A stretch of 64,000 nt of DNA from Shewanella dokdonensis (GTDB lineage Bacteria > Pseudomonadota > Gammaproteobacteria > Enterobacterales > Shewanellaceae). How positions within the stretch are numbered: the stretch's first letter is position 1; each line of letters opens with the position of its first letter. Positions 16,117 through 25,450 of this stretch are shown here, piece after piece. The DNA is taken from assembly GCF_018394335.1 (NCBI RefSeq), contig NZ_CP074572.1, forward strand, positions 2,542,001 to 2,606,000, written 5' to 3'. Below the pieces are notes generated by a model. That model worked only from the letters and a program-made list of their open reading frames with translations. It was not told the origin of the DNA and ran no database searches. The translations under genes were made by a program, and so were the position numbers.

Positions 16117-16308
16117 ATGAGATTAGAACAACGTTTGCGTGATCCGAGTAAGTGGATCTGTGGCTTGTGTGGTCAATTAGCCAGTGACCTTGGATGGTCT
16201 GTTTTCTGGCTGCGACTTGCTTGGGTGGTTATGACACTGTTGTCACCGCTGTGGGGTGTAGTGTTGTACATCGCAGGTGGGATTGTTTATCCCAAAATAA
16301 GGAGTTAG
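16117..16308 (+). CDS. PspC-domain membrane protein
   Basis: A 63-residue protein with the core PspC domain: basic N-terminus, CGLCGQLASDLGWSVFWLRLAWVV and LLSPLWGVVLYIAGGIVYP. It is shorter than E. coli PspC and consists of the domain alone. In the phage-shock system PspC senses inner-membrane damage. No pspA, pspB or pspF is adjacent, so this is a stand-alone PspC-domain protein and not the canonical operon member. A GGAG precedes the start. Confidence 0.82.
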   Translation: MRLEQRLRDPSKWICGLCGQLASDLGWSVFWLRLAWVVMTLLSPLWGVVLYIAGGIVYPKIRS

Positions 16309-16311
16309 CTG

Positions 16312-16671
16312 ATGAAGCGTTATCGGCGTTACCGGCGGCGCCCGCAATTTCTGGTGTGGGGTTTTGTCGGTGTGCTTATCTTGCTAGCAATGGTCTTTGG
16401 TCATAGTGGCGCAACCATGTTATTCGACCCCTCTGGTCTATTATGGTTGGATGATGGTATCTGGACCTTATTATTAGTGGGGCTAACCGCGCTGTTGTTA
16501 TTGTTGTGGATCTTTGCTGCATTCAGTTTGATGGCGTTAGTGGTTGTTATTTGTAGTGGTGTGGCAATCGTGATGTTGCTGAGTGGTTTTTCACTGTTAT
16601 GGCCACTGTTGTTATTGGTGCTGGCCGCTTGGGGCGTAGGTAAAACATTGCAGACAGACAACCAAGCTTGA
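16312..16671 (+). CDS. Small hydrophobic membrane protein
   Basis: 119 residues with a very basic start (MKRYRRYRRRPQ) and three hydrophobic segments (FLVWGFVGVLILLAMVFG; WTLLLVGLTALLLLLWIFAAF; ALVVVICSGVAIVMLLSGF plus LWPLLLLVLAAWG). The family is not recognised. It starts three bases after the PspC-domain gene, so the two are surely co-translated and the proteins may form one membrane complex. Confidence 0.7.
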   Translation: MKRYRRYRRRPQFLVWGFVGVLILLAMVFGHSGATMLFDPSGLLWLDDGIWTLLLVGLTALLLLLWIFAAFSLMALVVVICSGVAIVMLLSGFSLLWPLLLLVLAAWGVGKTLQTDNQA

Positions 16672-16729
16672 GTTGGCCGCTTTTTCGAGAGTAGCCACCT
16701 CAAGCCTGGTTCGTATGGGTAATTAAAGA

Positions 16730-17467
16730 CTAACGCTGCAGAAATTTTAGGAATGTTGCTCTAGCCTGCGGGCTTTGCAGTCGTTCGCCAAAACATGCCA
16801 GTTCTTGTTGCATCTGCTGTTGCAGGGCTTGCTTGCCAATGCGCATTAACGCCTTAGTTTGCTGTACGGCATTGGGTGATTTCGCCGCAATTGTTACCGC
16901 TTGGCTTAACGCAAAGTCATATAGCTGGCTTGCGTTGACAACCTGGTTGACGAGTCCCAACTGATGTGCCTGGACAGCGTCAAAACTGGTACTGAGTAGC
17001 AGCAGCTCCGCCGCTTTCTGATAGCCCACCAGCTGTGGTAACAATAGACTGGCTCCGGCTTCAGGCACTAGTGCTAAGTCAACAAATGGCATTTTAAAAC
17101 GGGCGGTTTCATCGGCATAAACCAGATCGCAATGTAATAGCAAGGTGGTGCCTATGCCAATCGCTGCACCACTGACTGCCGCCAACAACGGTTTTTTTAG
17201 CTCGGTAAGGCAATATAAGAAGCGGACGGCGGGATGTTCTGGTCCTAGATCGGGATGTTGCAGAAATTCAGCAACATCGTTGCCAGAAGTGAAGCAATCG
17301 CTGTTGCCACATAGCAGGAAAGCATGGATGCCGTTGTCGCTGTCCCCCTGGATCAGGTATTCTGTCAGTTGCTGGTACATACCGAGGTCGATTGCATTAC
17401 GTTTGTCCGGGCGGTTGAACTTGAGAACCCGTACTCCTTGAGTGTCGTGAACCTGGATAGTGGTCAT
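16730..17467 (-). CDS. Enoyl-CoA hydratase/isomerase family protein
   Basis: 245 residues of the crotonase fold. FNRPDKRNAIDLGMYQQL is the N-terminal motif, DCFTSGNDVAEFL the CoA/oxyanion segment, and KPLLAAVSGAAIGIGTTLLLHCDLVYA the core signature. PFVDLALVPEAGASLLLPQLVG carries the acidic residue typical of isomerase/hydratase members. Substrate is not deducible; it is probably fatty acid or amino acid degradation. It is monocistronic and convergent with the PspC-like trio. Confidence 0.85.
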   Translation of the reverse strand: MTTIQVHDTQGVRVLKFNRPDKRNAIDLGMYQQLTEYLIQGDSDNGIHAFLLCGNSDCFTSGNDVAEFLQHPDLGPEHPAVRFLYCLTELKKPLLAAVSGAAIGIGTTLLLHCDLVYADETARFKMPFVDLALVPEAGASLLLPQLVGYQKAAELLLLSTSFDAVQAHQLGLVNQVVNASQLYDFALSQAVTIAAKSPNAVQQTKALMRIGKQALQQQMQQELACFGERLQSPQARATFLKFLQR

Positions 17468-17632
17468 AATATCTGCCCTGATAGTTAGGTTGCCTGATCC
17501 GCAGTGTAAGGCATGGCGTTAGATATTCAAACACTTGTTTGATTTTCTCTTGCGGTATCAACGAGTGATGTACTTTCGTGTGTCGATCAGCGCTAGCAAT
17601 CGCCGCATGTCACATAAAGGAGAATGCACAGG

Positions 17633-18604
17633 ATGCAAGCAAAGTGGAAATATGCTGCCGGAACTGCCGTTTTATTGGCAGCCGTATTGTATATAGTGAG
17701 TGTCTGGTGGAGTGTGGAGCCGGACGTGCTGGAACCGCAGGTGCTTAACGATAGCAGTGGTCAGCCAGTGATTGGTTACGCTACGACAACAGCACTGATC
17801 GACACCATCGACACTTTGCTAGATAAGCCGGGTGGCTGGTTGTCCAATGACGTGATGCCGCCTTCGGTGATGATGGACAATATGCCAGCATTCGAGTTTG
17901 GTGCGCTGGAGCAAATCCGCGATTTAGCATTGGTGATGCGTAAAGAGTTTAGCCGCTCTCAGTCCCAGTCAACGGCCGATAAAGATCTGCTTGAAGCCCA
18001 TTCTAAACTCAATATCGATCACACTAGCTGGTTAGTTCCCAGTGCTGAAAGTGAATATCGCGATGCTGTTAAACTGCTGAAACTGTATCGTGCCCGCATG
18101 GCTGACTCGCAAAATAAAGATGCTCAGTTCTACGCGCGTGCTGACAATCTAAATGAGTGGTTGAAAGAGGTACAAAAACGCCTAGGCAGCCTGTCACAAC
18201 AATTGTCTGCCAGTGTCGGTCAGGAGCGGTTAAATACCGATCTTGCGGGCGATAGTGCGGCGCGGCAGTCAACACCAGCGCAATCCCAAATGCAGGTAAA
18301 AACCAGTTGGTGGCAGATTGACGATGTGTTTTACGAGGCGCGTGGCTCCACTTGGGCGCTACTGAATTTTATGAAGGCCATCGAAGTCGATTTTGCCGAT
18401 GTATTGAAAAAGAAAAATGCCGAAGTGAGCCTGCGGCAGATTATTCGTGAGTTGGAGTCCACCCAACAAACCGTGTGGAGTCCCATTATCCTCAATGGCT
18501 CAGGTTTTGGATTTGTGGCTAATCACTCGTTAGTGATGGCTAACTATGTCTCTCGCGCTAATGCGGCGGTGATAGATTTAACCAATTTACTTTCACAGGG
18601 TTAA
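17633..18604 (+). CDS. DUF2333 family membrane-anchored protein
   Basis: About 323 residues. The N-terminal signal anchor is YAAGTAVLLAAVLYIVSVWW, followed by a periplasmic domain with the DUF2333 features [30 protein letters not shown] and WWQIDDVFYEARGSTWALLNFMKAIEVDF. I prefer the ATG at 17633 because AAGGAG (17617-17622) is then correctly spaced; the ATG at 17624 is too close. Function is uncharacterised in the family. The following barrel gene begins three bases after the stop. Confidence 0.85.
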   Translation: MQAKWKYAAGTAVLLAAVLYIVSVWWSVEPDVLEPQVLNDSSGQPVIGYATTTALIDTIDTLLDKPGGWLSNDVMPPSVMMDNMPAFEFGALEQIRDLALVMRKEFSRSQSQSTADKDLLEAHSKLNIDHTSWLVPSAESEYRDAVKLLKLYRARMADSQNKDAQFYARADNLNEWLKEVQKRLGSLSQQLSASVGQERLNTDLAGDSAARQSTPAQSQMQVKTSWWQIDDVFYEARGSTWALLNFMKAIEVDFADVLKKKNAEVSLRQIIRELESTQQTVWSPIILNGSGFGFVANHSLVMANYVSRANAAVIDLTNLLSQG

Positions 18605-18607
18605 GTG

Positions 18608-19345
18608 ATGAAAAAAACGTTGATGGCAATGGCGGTGTTGGGATCTCTAACGGCTACCTCTGTACCGGCCGCCACAGTGCTGGGATTTAAGGTCGGTGGC
18701 GATTATTGGAATGCGGATGCCAGTGGTACATTTGCAGAAAAAGGTCAGCCACAACAGGAATTTGGCTATGATTCTTCAGCGCGTTACAGTTTATGGCTGG
18801 CGATAGAACATCCAATTCCATTTTTGCCAAACCTGAAGATCCGCGAAAATCATCTGGAAGAAGATGGCACGTTAGCTGATGCCGATATGTCATTTAGTGG
18901 TATTCACTATACCGGCGAAACCTACACTAATGTTGATTTGGGAAATACCGATTTTATTGGCTATTACGAGCTGCTGGATAACGACATTCTGTCATTGGAT
19001 GTGGGCGCCGCATATAAGAAGTTTGATGGCTCAATTCGTGTCTATCAGGGCAGTAAATCGGCGACTTTAGAGTTGAGTAAAGGGGTGTTTATGGGGTACG
19101 CCAATGCTGAACTTGGACTACCGGGCTCCGGGCTGTTTGCCTATGCAGACATTCTGACCGGCATTGATGAATCCAGTGTTTATGACTATCAGCTAGGGCT
19201 TGGTTGGCAGTTTGATGGGATAGCGTTGGATACCCGAATTCATGCGGGCTATCGTACTTTCAACTTTGATGTTAATGATTTTGATGGCGCCAGTGCTGAC
19301 ATGAAGTTTGATGGTGTTTTTGCCGGTGTTGAAGTGGTTTTTTAA
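18608..19345 (+). CDS. Outer-membrane beta-barrel protein (TIGR04219-like)
   Basis: About 245 residues with signal peptide MKKTLMAMAVLGSLTATSVPAA, then a series of amphipathic strands (VLGFKVGGDYWNADASG, FIGYYELLDND, VYDYQLGLGWQFDGIALD). The C-terminus ends in an aromatic residue (GVFAGVEVVF), as outer-membrane barrels do. It resembles the small YfaZ/TIGR04219 barrel family. It is co-transcribed with the DUF2333 gene and ends at a strong bidirectional terminator. Confidence 0.82.
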   Translation: MKKTLMAMAVLGSLTATSVPAATVLGFKVGGDYWNADASGTFAEKGQPQQEFGYDSSARYSLWLAIEHPIPFLPNLKIRENHLEEDGTLADADMSFSGIHYTGETYTNVDLGNTDFIGYYELLDNDILSLDVGAAYKKFDGSIRVYQGSKSATLELSKGVFMGYANAELGLPGSGLFAYADILTGIDESSVYDYQLGLGWQFDGIALDTRIHAGYRTFNFDVNDFDGASADMKFDGVFAGVEVVF

Positions 19346-19360
19346 CACTACTAAAGTTAT

Positions 19361-19388
19361 AAAAAAACCGCCAAATGGCGGTTTTTTT
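19361..19388. terminator. Bidirectional rho-independent terminator
   Basis: The stem AAAAAACCGCCA/TGGCGGTTTTTT with a two-base loop has A and T tails on the two sides. It can therefore terminate both the barrel gene (plus) and tolC (minus), which converge here. Confidence 0.9.
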
Positions 19389-19401
19389 ATATTCGGCGAG
19401 C

Positions 19402-20724
19402 TTACTGCTGCGGCTGTGCTTCAGCGGTCAGGCCATTGTTAATGCCAACGACATCGTTTTCATTCAATGTACCTGCGGCTTGTTTCAGCGCCATCACTGA
19501 GTTGATGTAGCTGTAACGAGCGCTGGCAAGCTGACGCTTGGCGTTATACAGCGTTCTGGTGCTGTTCAGTACGTCTACAATCGTACGTGTACCCACTTCA
19601 AACCCTGCTTGGGTAGCCTTGAGTGCACTTTCAGAAGAGATCACTGACTGTTCATAAGCCTTGATAGAACTGATGGCAGCGGCAACATCGTTGAAGTCGC
19701 TACGCACGCTCTTGATCACCTGACGGTGTGTCTGTTCCAGTGCTTGGCTGGCTTCGACATAAGCGAACTGTGCCTGTTTGACCTGAGACGTTACTTTGAA
19801 ACCTTCAAAGATAGGGATGCTCAGATTCAACCCCACACTGCTCTGATCGTAGTCAGGTTGGCTAGCACCATTGGTGTTTTGATCCAGCCCTTTAGTGTAA
19901 CCGGCACTCAAACTCACAGATGGCAGATGACCAGCTTTGCGCAGTGTAATTGTTTCTTGGGCAATATCCTTGGCAATTCTGTCTGTCAGCAATGACAGTG
20001 AACTATCTTCAGCAATTTTTTGCCATTCGTCAGTTTTACTTGGCGTTGGCATAGAAGCTGAAAAACGTTGGGTATCCAGTACTTTCAGATCTGAGTGATC
20101 TAGCCCGGTGATTTCACGCAATGCTTCGTAACTGTTGGTCAGTTCGTTCTTAGCTGAAATCACAGACGCTGTTGCTAAGTCATACTGGGCTTGTGCTTCA
20201 TGGACATCGGTAATCGCGGTCAAACCAACGGCAAAACGCTGTTTGGTTTGTTCCAACTGCCGCTCAATCGCACGCTGTTCAGCAATCTGATAAGCGTAGG
20301 TATCGTTAGCCAACAACACGTTGAAATAAGCCGTGGTCACCCGAGTGATAAGGCTTTGCAGTGATGTTGCATAAATGGCATCAGCCTGAGAGGCGGCTTT
20401 TTCAGCCAGACTCAAACCGACCCAAGCGGAGTGATTATAGATCACTTGACTCAGAGAGACGCTACCGGTCAAACCCCGAGTATCATTACCTGGATCTAGC
20501 CATGCTTTATCATAACCGACGGAAGCACTGATACTTGGCAGCAATGGTGCACGGTTTTCTTCAATGGCTTCATAAAGCTGGTCGCGTTGCGCTTTAGCCT
20601 GCAAAACCACCGGATCATTAGTGAGTGCCTGCTGGTAAATCTGAAGCAAATCGTCGGCGTGCGCTGAATGTGCAGAAGCAGCGAGCGTTAACGCCGCGCA
20701 TAAAGTGCGGATCTTGAATTTCAT
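19402..20724 (-). CDS. tolC: Outer-membrane channel TolC
   Basis: 440 residues; signal peptide ends at AHA-DDLLQIYQQAL. Two internally repeated outer-membrane efflux domains are visible, with LPSISASVGY and LPSVSLSAGYTKG strands and long coiled-coil helices (EQRAIERQLEQTKQRFAVGLTAITDVHEAQAQYD; GFEVGTRTIVDVLNSTRTLYNAKRQLASARYSYI). TolC forms the trimeric exit duct for RND and ABC pumps and type I secretion, and could serve the RND pump at 51.6-55.8 kb. It is divergent from nudF. Confidence 0.95.
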   Translation of the reverse strand: MKFKIRTLCAALTLAASAHSAHADDLLQIYQQALTNDPVVLQAKAQRDQLYEAIEENRAPLLPSISASVGYDKAWLDPGNDTRGLTGSVSLSQVIYNHSAWVGLSLAEKAASQADAIYATSLQSLITRVTTAYFNVLLANDTYAYQIAEQRAIERQLEQTKQRFAVGLTAITDVHEAQAQYDLATASVISAKNELTNSYEALREITGLDHSDLKVLDTQRFSASMPTPSKTDEWQKIAEDSSLSLLTDRIAKDIAQETITLRKAGHLPSVSLSAGYTKGLDQNTNGASQPDYDQSSVGLNLSIPIFEGFKVTSQVKQAQFAYVEASQALEQTHRQVIKSVRSDFNDVAAAISSIKAYEQSVISSESALKATQAGFEVGTRTIVDVLNSTRTLYNAKRQLASARYSYINSVMALKQAAGTLNENDVVGINNGLTAEAQPQQ

Positions 20725-20972
20725 TAGCTGTCCTTATAGACAAACACCCTGTACAGGTGGTTTAACTTCGTTAGACTGTTAATGCCTTAAAAAGGCGGTT
20801 TGCGCTTCCCGACGCTTCCCGATACAGCAAAACTTGTTGGCAGAAATACTAAAAACCATCTGATTTCCAGTCAACTCCGAAGTGTAACAGATTTTATGAA
20901 TTAATGATGCAGCTCAATTGTGACGAAAGATCTGTGGCAGTGGAGATAAGTTATGGCAGAAACGGAGCAATA

Positions 20973-21598
20973 ATGAAATCTGAAAAATTCTCCAAAAATG
21001 ATATTGAGGTTTTAGGCAAAAGAACACTTTATTCCGGCTTCTTTTCTATGGAAGAATACCGCTTCCGTCATCGCTTGTTTGCTGGTGGTTGGAGTGGTGA
21101 GGTGCGCCGCGAAGTATTTGAACGTGGGCATGCGGTAGTGGTATTACCCTACGATCCGCTGACAGATCTGGTCGTGCTGATCGAACAGTTGCGCTTCCCC
21201 GCGCTAATGACTACTGATTCACCTTGGTTGCTAGAATTGGTCGCCGGTATGATTGAGCACGGTGAAACCCCGGAGCAGGTAGCCCATCGAGAACTGCTGG
21301 AAGAAAGCGGCCTGCGGGCAAGTAGTATGCAACTGGTTAACAGTATTCTTTCCAGTCCGGGGGCTGTACCGAACGTTTTTATTTTTATTGGGCGGCAGTT
21401 GATGCCAGCCAGGCCAATGGGGTACATGGCTTAGCCTCCGAGCATGAAGATATTCGGGTGATGGTGTTACCCAGGCAGCAAGCTTATGCCATGACCACCG
21501 ATGGGCGTATTGACAATGCGTCGACGGTTTTAGGGTTACAATGGTTGCAGCTTAATTACCAACAACTGATGGATTCGGATGCAAAAAATAAAAGATAA
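20973..21598 (+). CDS. nudF: ADP-ribose pyrophosphatase NudF (frameshift)
   Basis: A Nudix hydrolase of ADP-ribose. From ATG 20973 (GGAG six bases upstream) it reads MKSEKFSKNDIEVLGKRTLYSGFF. The Nudix box is GMIEHGETPEQVAHRELLEESGL. After SSPG the frame is lost at 21359-21363. Restoring a sixth G gives GCTERFYFYWAAVDAS, NGVHGLASEHEDIRV and a normal end at TAA 21596-21598. The end overlaps yqiB by 20 bases. It heads the nudF-yqiB-cpdA-yqiA-parE operon as in E. coli. Confidence 0.9.
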
Positions 21599-22007
21599 GT
21601 ATCAACCGGATGTCAGCCGCTTTCTGGCGTTGTGTGGGCGTAATTACGCCCATATCGCCCGTTGGCTACCCGAAGATTGTCACACAGGTGCAAAGTGGCA
21701 AGTGGAAGGGAATTTTGGTTGTTTGGATGTCAGCTTATTGGAAAGCACGCCCTATACGCAGGTGGTGAGTATTTCGCGGCCAATGGCTGGCGCCACTATA
21801 GTGCCAGTGCCACAAGTTACTGTAAGAGTTTATCATGATGCTAAATTAGCAGAAGTGTTAAGCAGTCAACAGATTTCCCGACTGCAGCCAGTGTACGATT
21901 ATCCAAATCTGCATATGCATCATCGGAATGAAAAGTATCAGGTTAACGCCTTTCTGGAGGAGTTGTTGAAAATCGACTGTCGTGCGCGCCTTGTTTGTCA
22001 GTCATAG
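21579..22007 (+). CDS. yqiB: DUF1249 protein YqiB
   Basis: 142 residues of the DUF1249 family (KDKYQPDVSRFLALCGRNYAHIARWLP, QVTVRVYHDAKLAEVL, YPNLHMHHRNEKYQVNAFLEELL). Biochemical function is unknown. The gene is conserved between nudF and cpdA in gammaproteobacteria, and its start lies within the (frame-corrected) end of nudF. Confidence 0.9.
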   Translation: MQKIKDKYQPDVSRFLALCGRNYAHIARWLPEDCHTGAKWQVEGNFGCLDVSLLESTPYTQVVSISRPMAGATIVPVPQVTVRVYHDAKLAEVLSSQQISRLQPVYDYPNLHMHHRNEKYQVNAFLEELLKIDCRARLVCQS

Positions 22008-22022
22008 TATTGGGTAATCAAT

Positions 22023-22862
22023 GTGCTGAAAGAGGCTATCACTTATCGTATTCCAAAGGATCATAGCGTACGCATAGTGCAGATTACCGATCCTCACCTG
22101 TTTGCCGATGCGGAAGGGCATTTGTTGGGTGTCAACACTGCCAGTAGTTTTGAAGCGGTTATCAATACCATCAAGGCGCTCAGTTATCCGGCAGATCTGT
22201 TGCTGGCAACGGGCGATCTCAGCCAGGACTTTTCGGGCGAGTCCTATCACAATTTTGTTAAAGCTATCTCGCCGCTCAATCTCCCCTGTCATTACCTGCC
22301 GGGTAACCATGACGACCCGCGCATAATGCACCTGCATATGCAGGGAAAGCAGATTTTTGGCCAACGACGGATATTGGCGGGTAATTGGCAGATTATTTTG
22401 CTGGACTCGACCGTGCGGGGAAAGCCGGGCGGCCATTTGGCCGAAGAAGAGTTTGCCATCATTCGTAGTGCTATTGAGACTGCACCTGAATTGCACGTCT
22501 TACTGGTGATGCACCACAATCCGATAAAAGTGAACTGTGCCTGGCTCGATCAACACTGGATGGATAACGGTGATGAATTTTTGCAGCAGATGGCAACATT
22601 ACCTCAGGTGAAAGGCATGCTGTGGGGGCATGTGCATCAGCAGCTTGATAGTCATTATCAAGGCGAGCATCAGCCAATTGCGTTGATGGCAACGCCGTCC
22701 ACTTGCATCCAATTCAAACCGCAATCGCCCTATTTTGCACTGGACGTGCTGCAACCTGGCTACCGATTGCTGGAGTTGCGAGCAGATGGTAGCATGCTGA
22801 CCAATGTGCACCGAATCCCCGGCGAGCGTTTTGCCCCAGATATTCAGGCGAGTGGCTACTGA
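22023..22862 (+). CDS. cpdA: 3',5'-cyclic-AMP phosphodiesterase CpdA
   Basis: 279 residues, GTG start (MLKEAITYRIPKDHSVR). It shows the class III phosphodiesterase metal motifs in order: ITDPHLF (Asp-x-His), ATGDLSQD, PGNHDD, MHHNP and GHVHQQ. It hydrolyses cAMP in the cytoplasm and so tunes CRP signalling, which in Shewanella controls anaerobic respiration. It is 15 bases downstream of yqiB in the same operon. Confidence 0.94.
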   Translation: MLKEAITYRIPKDHSVRIVQITDPHLFADAEGHLLGVNTASSFEAVINTIKALSYPADLLLATGDLSQDFSGESYHNFVKAISPLNLPCHYLPGNHDDPRIMHLHMQGKQIFGQRRILAGNWQIILLDSTVRGKPGGHLAEEEFAIIRSAIETAPELHVLLVMHHNPIKVNCAWLDQHWMDNGDEFLQQMATLPQVKGMLWGHVHQQLDSHYQGEHQPIALMATPSTCIQFKPQSPYFALDVLQPGYRLLELRADGSMLTNVHRIPGERFAPDIQASGY

Positions 22863-22897
22863 TCTGTTCCTCAGCGTGGCTGCCAGTGTGAGGAACT

Positions 22898-23473
22898 ATG
22901 CTGCTCTACATTCACGGTTTTAACAGTTCTCCCGATTCCGATAAAGCGAGAGTGACCAAAGCGTATATGCAGCAACGGTTTCCTGAACTGCGTATTGAGG
23001 CGCCACAGTTGCCCAGTGCACCACAGCCTGCTATGGCCTTACTGCAAAATATTACGGAACAAGCGCTGGCCGCTGGCGAAAAACTGTGTGTTATCGGTTC
23101 ATCACTCGGCGGCTATTTTGCCAGTTGGCTAGTTCAGCAGTATGGTGGACGAGCCGTGCTGGTTAATCCGGCAGTAAAGCCCTACGAATTATTTGAAGAT
23201 TATCTCGGGCCTCAATTTAACCCTTATACCGGCGAACACTATCAACTGTTGCCGGAACATCAGCAACAGTTGCGGCAATATGATACACAGGTCATTCTCA
23301 ATCCTGAGCGATTTTTGGTACTGTTACAAACCGCCGATGAAGTGTTGGATTATCGTCAGGCATTGGCGAAATACCATTGTTGTGAGATGCTGCTGGAAGC
23401 TGGCGGCAATCACAGCTTTATGGGCTATGGCGATAAGCTGGATGTGGTGAGTCGCTTTTTGTGCTTGCCTTGA
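22898..23473 (+). CDS. yqiA: Esterase YqiA
   Basis: 191 residues of the UPF0227/YqiA alpha/beta-hydrolase family. LLYIHGFNSSPDSDKA holds the oxyanion region, VIGSSLGGYFASWL the nucleophile elbow (GxSxGG), and GGNHSFMG the catalytic His. In E. coli YqiA acts on short-chain esters and palmitoyl-CoA. Same operon, just upstream of parE. Confidence 0.92.
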   Translation: MLLYIHGFNSSPDSDKARVTKAYMQQRFPELRIEAPQLPSAPQPAMALLQNITEQALAAGEKLCVIGSSLGGYFASWLVQQYGGRAVLVNPAVKPYELFEDYLGPQFNPYTGEHYQLLPEHQQQLRQYDTQVILNPERFLVLLQTADEVLDYRQALAKYHCCEMLLEAGGNHSFMGYGDKLDVVSRFLCLP

Positions 23474-23525
23474 CAATCAGATCTGTGCGGCCCACGATGG
23501 CCGGAAAAATAAAAAAGTATACGCT

Positions 23526-25412
23526 ATGACAAATCAATACACCTCCGATGCCATTGAAGTGCTGAACGGACTAGATCCGGTCAAACGTCGTCCTGGCATG
23601 TATACGGACACCACGCGGCCCAACCATTTGGGACAGGAAGTGATCGACAATAGTGTCGATGAAGCGTTGGCGGGATTTGCCAGTAAAATTGATGTGATTT
23701 TGCATCCAGACAACTCCCTGGAAGTCATCGATGATGGCCGTGGGATGCCGGTGGATATTCACCCAGAAGAAGGCATCCCAGGGGTTGAGTTGATCCTCAC
23801 CAAACTGCATGCCGGTGGTAAATTTTCCAACAAAAACTATCAATTTTCCGGTGGGTTACACGGTGTAGGTATCTCAGTGGTCAATGCGCTGTCAAAGCGG
23901 GTTGAAGTCACCGTTCGCCGCGATGGTCAAGTCTATGATATTGCCTTTGAGCATGGCGATCGTGTTGAAGCTTTGCATGTCACTGGTAGCTGTGGGCGCC
24001 GTAATACCGGCACCCGTGTACAGTTCTGGCCAGAAGCGCAATATTTTGATTCTATTAATTATTCCATTAGCAAACTGACTCATTTGCTGCGTGCTAAAGC
24101 GGTGTTGTGTCCCGGTTTGCGCATTCGTTTTGTCAATAAACAGTCGGGTGAAGAACAAGAATGGTTCTATGAAGCCGGTCTTACCGATTACCTAAAAGAT
24201 TCAATTAAAGATGCGCTTACATTACCGGAAGAGCCGTTTGTGGGCAGCATCAGCACTAAGATTGAAGCTGCCGATTGGGCCATTACCTGGTTGCCTGAAG
24301 GTGGCGAATGTCTCAATGAAAGTTATGTCAATTTGATCCCCACTCCGCTGGGCGGTACGCACGTGAACGGCTTTCGGCAAGGGTTGCTGGAATCCATGCG
24401 TGAGTTTTGCGAGTTTCGGAACCTGATCCCCCGTGGCGTGAAACTGAGCCCAGAGGATATTTGGGATAAAGCCTCATTTGTGCTGTCGGTCAAGATGCAA
24501 GACCCGCAGTTTGCTGGGCAAACCAAAGAGAAGCTGTCGAGCCGTCAATGTGCTGCTTTTGTGTCTGGCATTGTGCGTGATGCTTTTAGTCTATGGCTTA
24601 ACAGCCACACTGACCAAGCCGAACTGTTAGCTGAAATGTGTATCAGCAATGCACAGAAACGCTTGAAATCCGCTAAGAAAATTGCCCGTAAGAAGGTCAC
24701 CGCCGGGCCCGCATTACCAGGAAAACTGACGGACTGCACCAGCCAGGACAATCATCGTACAGAACTGTTTTTAGTGGAAGGTGACTCGGCCGGTGGTAGT
24801 GCTAAGCAAGCGCGGGATAAAGAGTTTCAAGCCATCATGCCGTTACGCGGTAAGATCCTTAATACCTGGGAAGTTGACGGTTCGCAGGTATTGGGCTCGC
24901 AAGAAGTGCACGACATTTCCGTGGCTATAGGTTGCGATCCAGACAGTGATGATATTTCTGAGTTACGCTACGACAAGATTTGCGTGTTGGCAGATGCCGA
25001 CTCTGATGGTTTGCACATTGCGACCTTATTGTGCGCATTATTCTTAAAACATTTTAAAATCCTGGTTGAACAAGGACATATTCACATCGCGATGCCACCA
25101 CTTTTCCGTATCGACATAGGTAAAGAGGTGCATTACGCACTGGATGAAGAAGAAAAACAAAGCATCCTCAGCCGTATTGCGGCAGATAACAAAAAAGGTA
25201 AAGTGCAGGTGACTCGATTCAAAGGGCTGGGTGAGATGAATCCACTGCAGCTTCGGGAAACCACGATGGATCCCAATACCCGTAGATTGGTACAACTGAC
25301 GATTGATGATGTCGAGGAAACTGTGGCAATGATGGACATGTTGTTATCCAAAAAGCGGGCTGGCGATCGCAAGTCCTGGCTGGAGACTAAGGGAGATCTG
25401 GCCGAGTTTTGA
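23526..25412 (+). CDS. parE: DNA topoisomerase IV subunit B
   Basis: 628 residues. The GHKL ATPase has QEVIDNSVDEALAGFA, DDGRGMPVDIHPE and FSGGLHGVGISVVNALS. The transducer domain is at about 220-400, and the TOPRIM domain has ELFLVEGDSAGGSAKQARD and the metal motif DADSDGLHI. The C-terminus is short, as in ParE and unlike GyrB. With ParC it decatenates daughter chromosomes. It is separated from parC only by the propeller gene at 25451-26590. Confidence 0.96.
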   Translation: MTNQYTSDAIEVLNGLDPVKRRPGMYTDTTRPNHLGQEVIDNSVDEALAGFASKIDVILHPDNSLEVIDDGRGMPVDIHPEEGIPGVELILTKLHAGGKFSNKNYQFSGGLHGVGISVVNALSKRVEVTVRRDGQVYDIAFEHGDRVEALHVTGSCGRRNTGTRVQFWPEAQYFDSINYSISKLTHLLRAKAVLCPGLRIRFVNKQSGEEQEWFYEAGLTDYLKDSIKDALTLPEEPFVGSISTKIEAADWAITWLPEGGECLNESYVNLIPTPLGGTHVNGFRQGLLESMREFCEFRNLIPRGVKLSPEDIWDKASFVLSVKMQDPQFAGQTKEKLSSRQCAAFVSGIVRDAFSLWLNSHTDQAELLAEMCISNAQKRLKSAKKIARKKVTAGPALPGKLTDCTSQDNHRTELFLVEGDSAGGSAKQARDKEFQAIMPLRGKILNTWEVDGSQVLGSQEVHDISVAIGCDPDSDDISELRYDKICVLADADSDGLHIATLLCALFLKHFKILVEQGHIHIAMPPLFRIDIGKEVHYALDEEEKQSILSRIAADNKKGKVQVTRFKGLGEMNPLQLRETTMDPNTRRLVQLTIDDVEETVAMMDMLLSKKRAGDRKSWLETKGDLAEF

Positions 25413-25450
25413 GTGCACGAATGCCTGAAACCAAGAGCAAAGGCAAGGTT

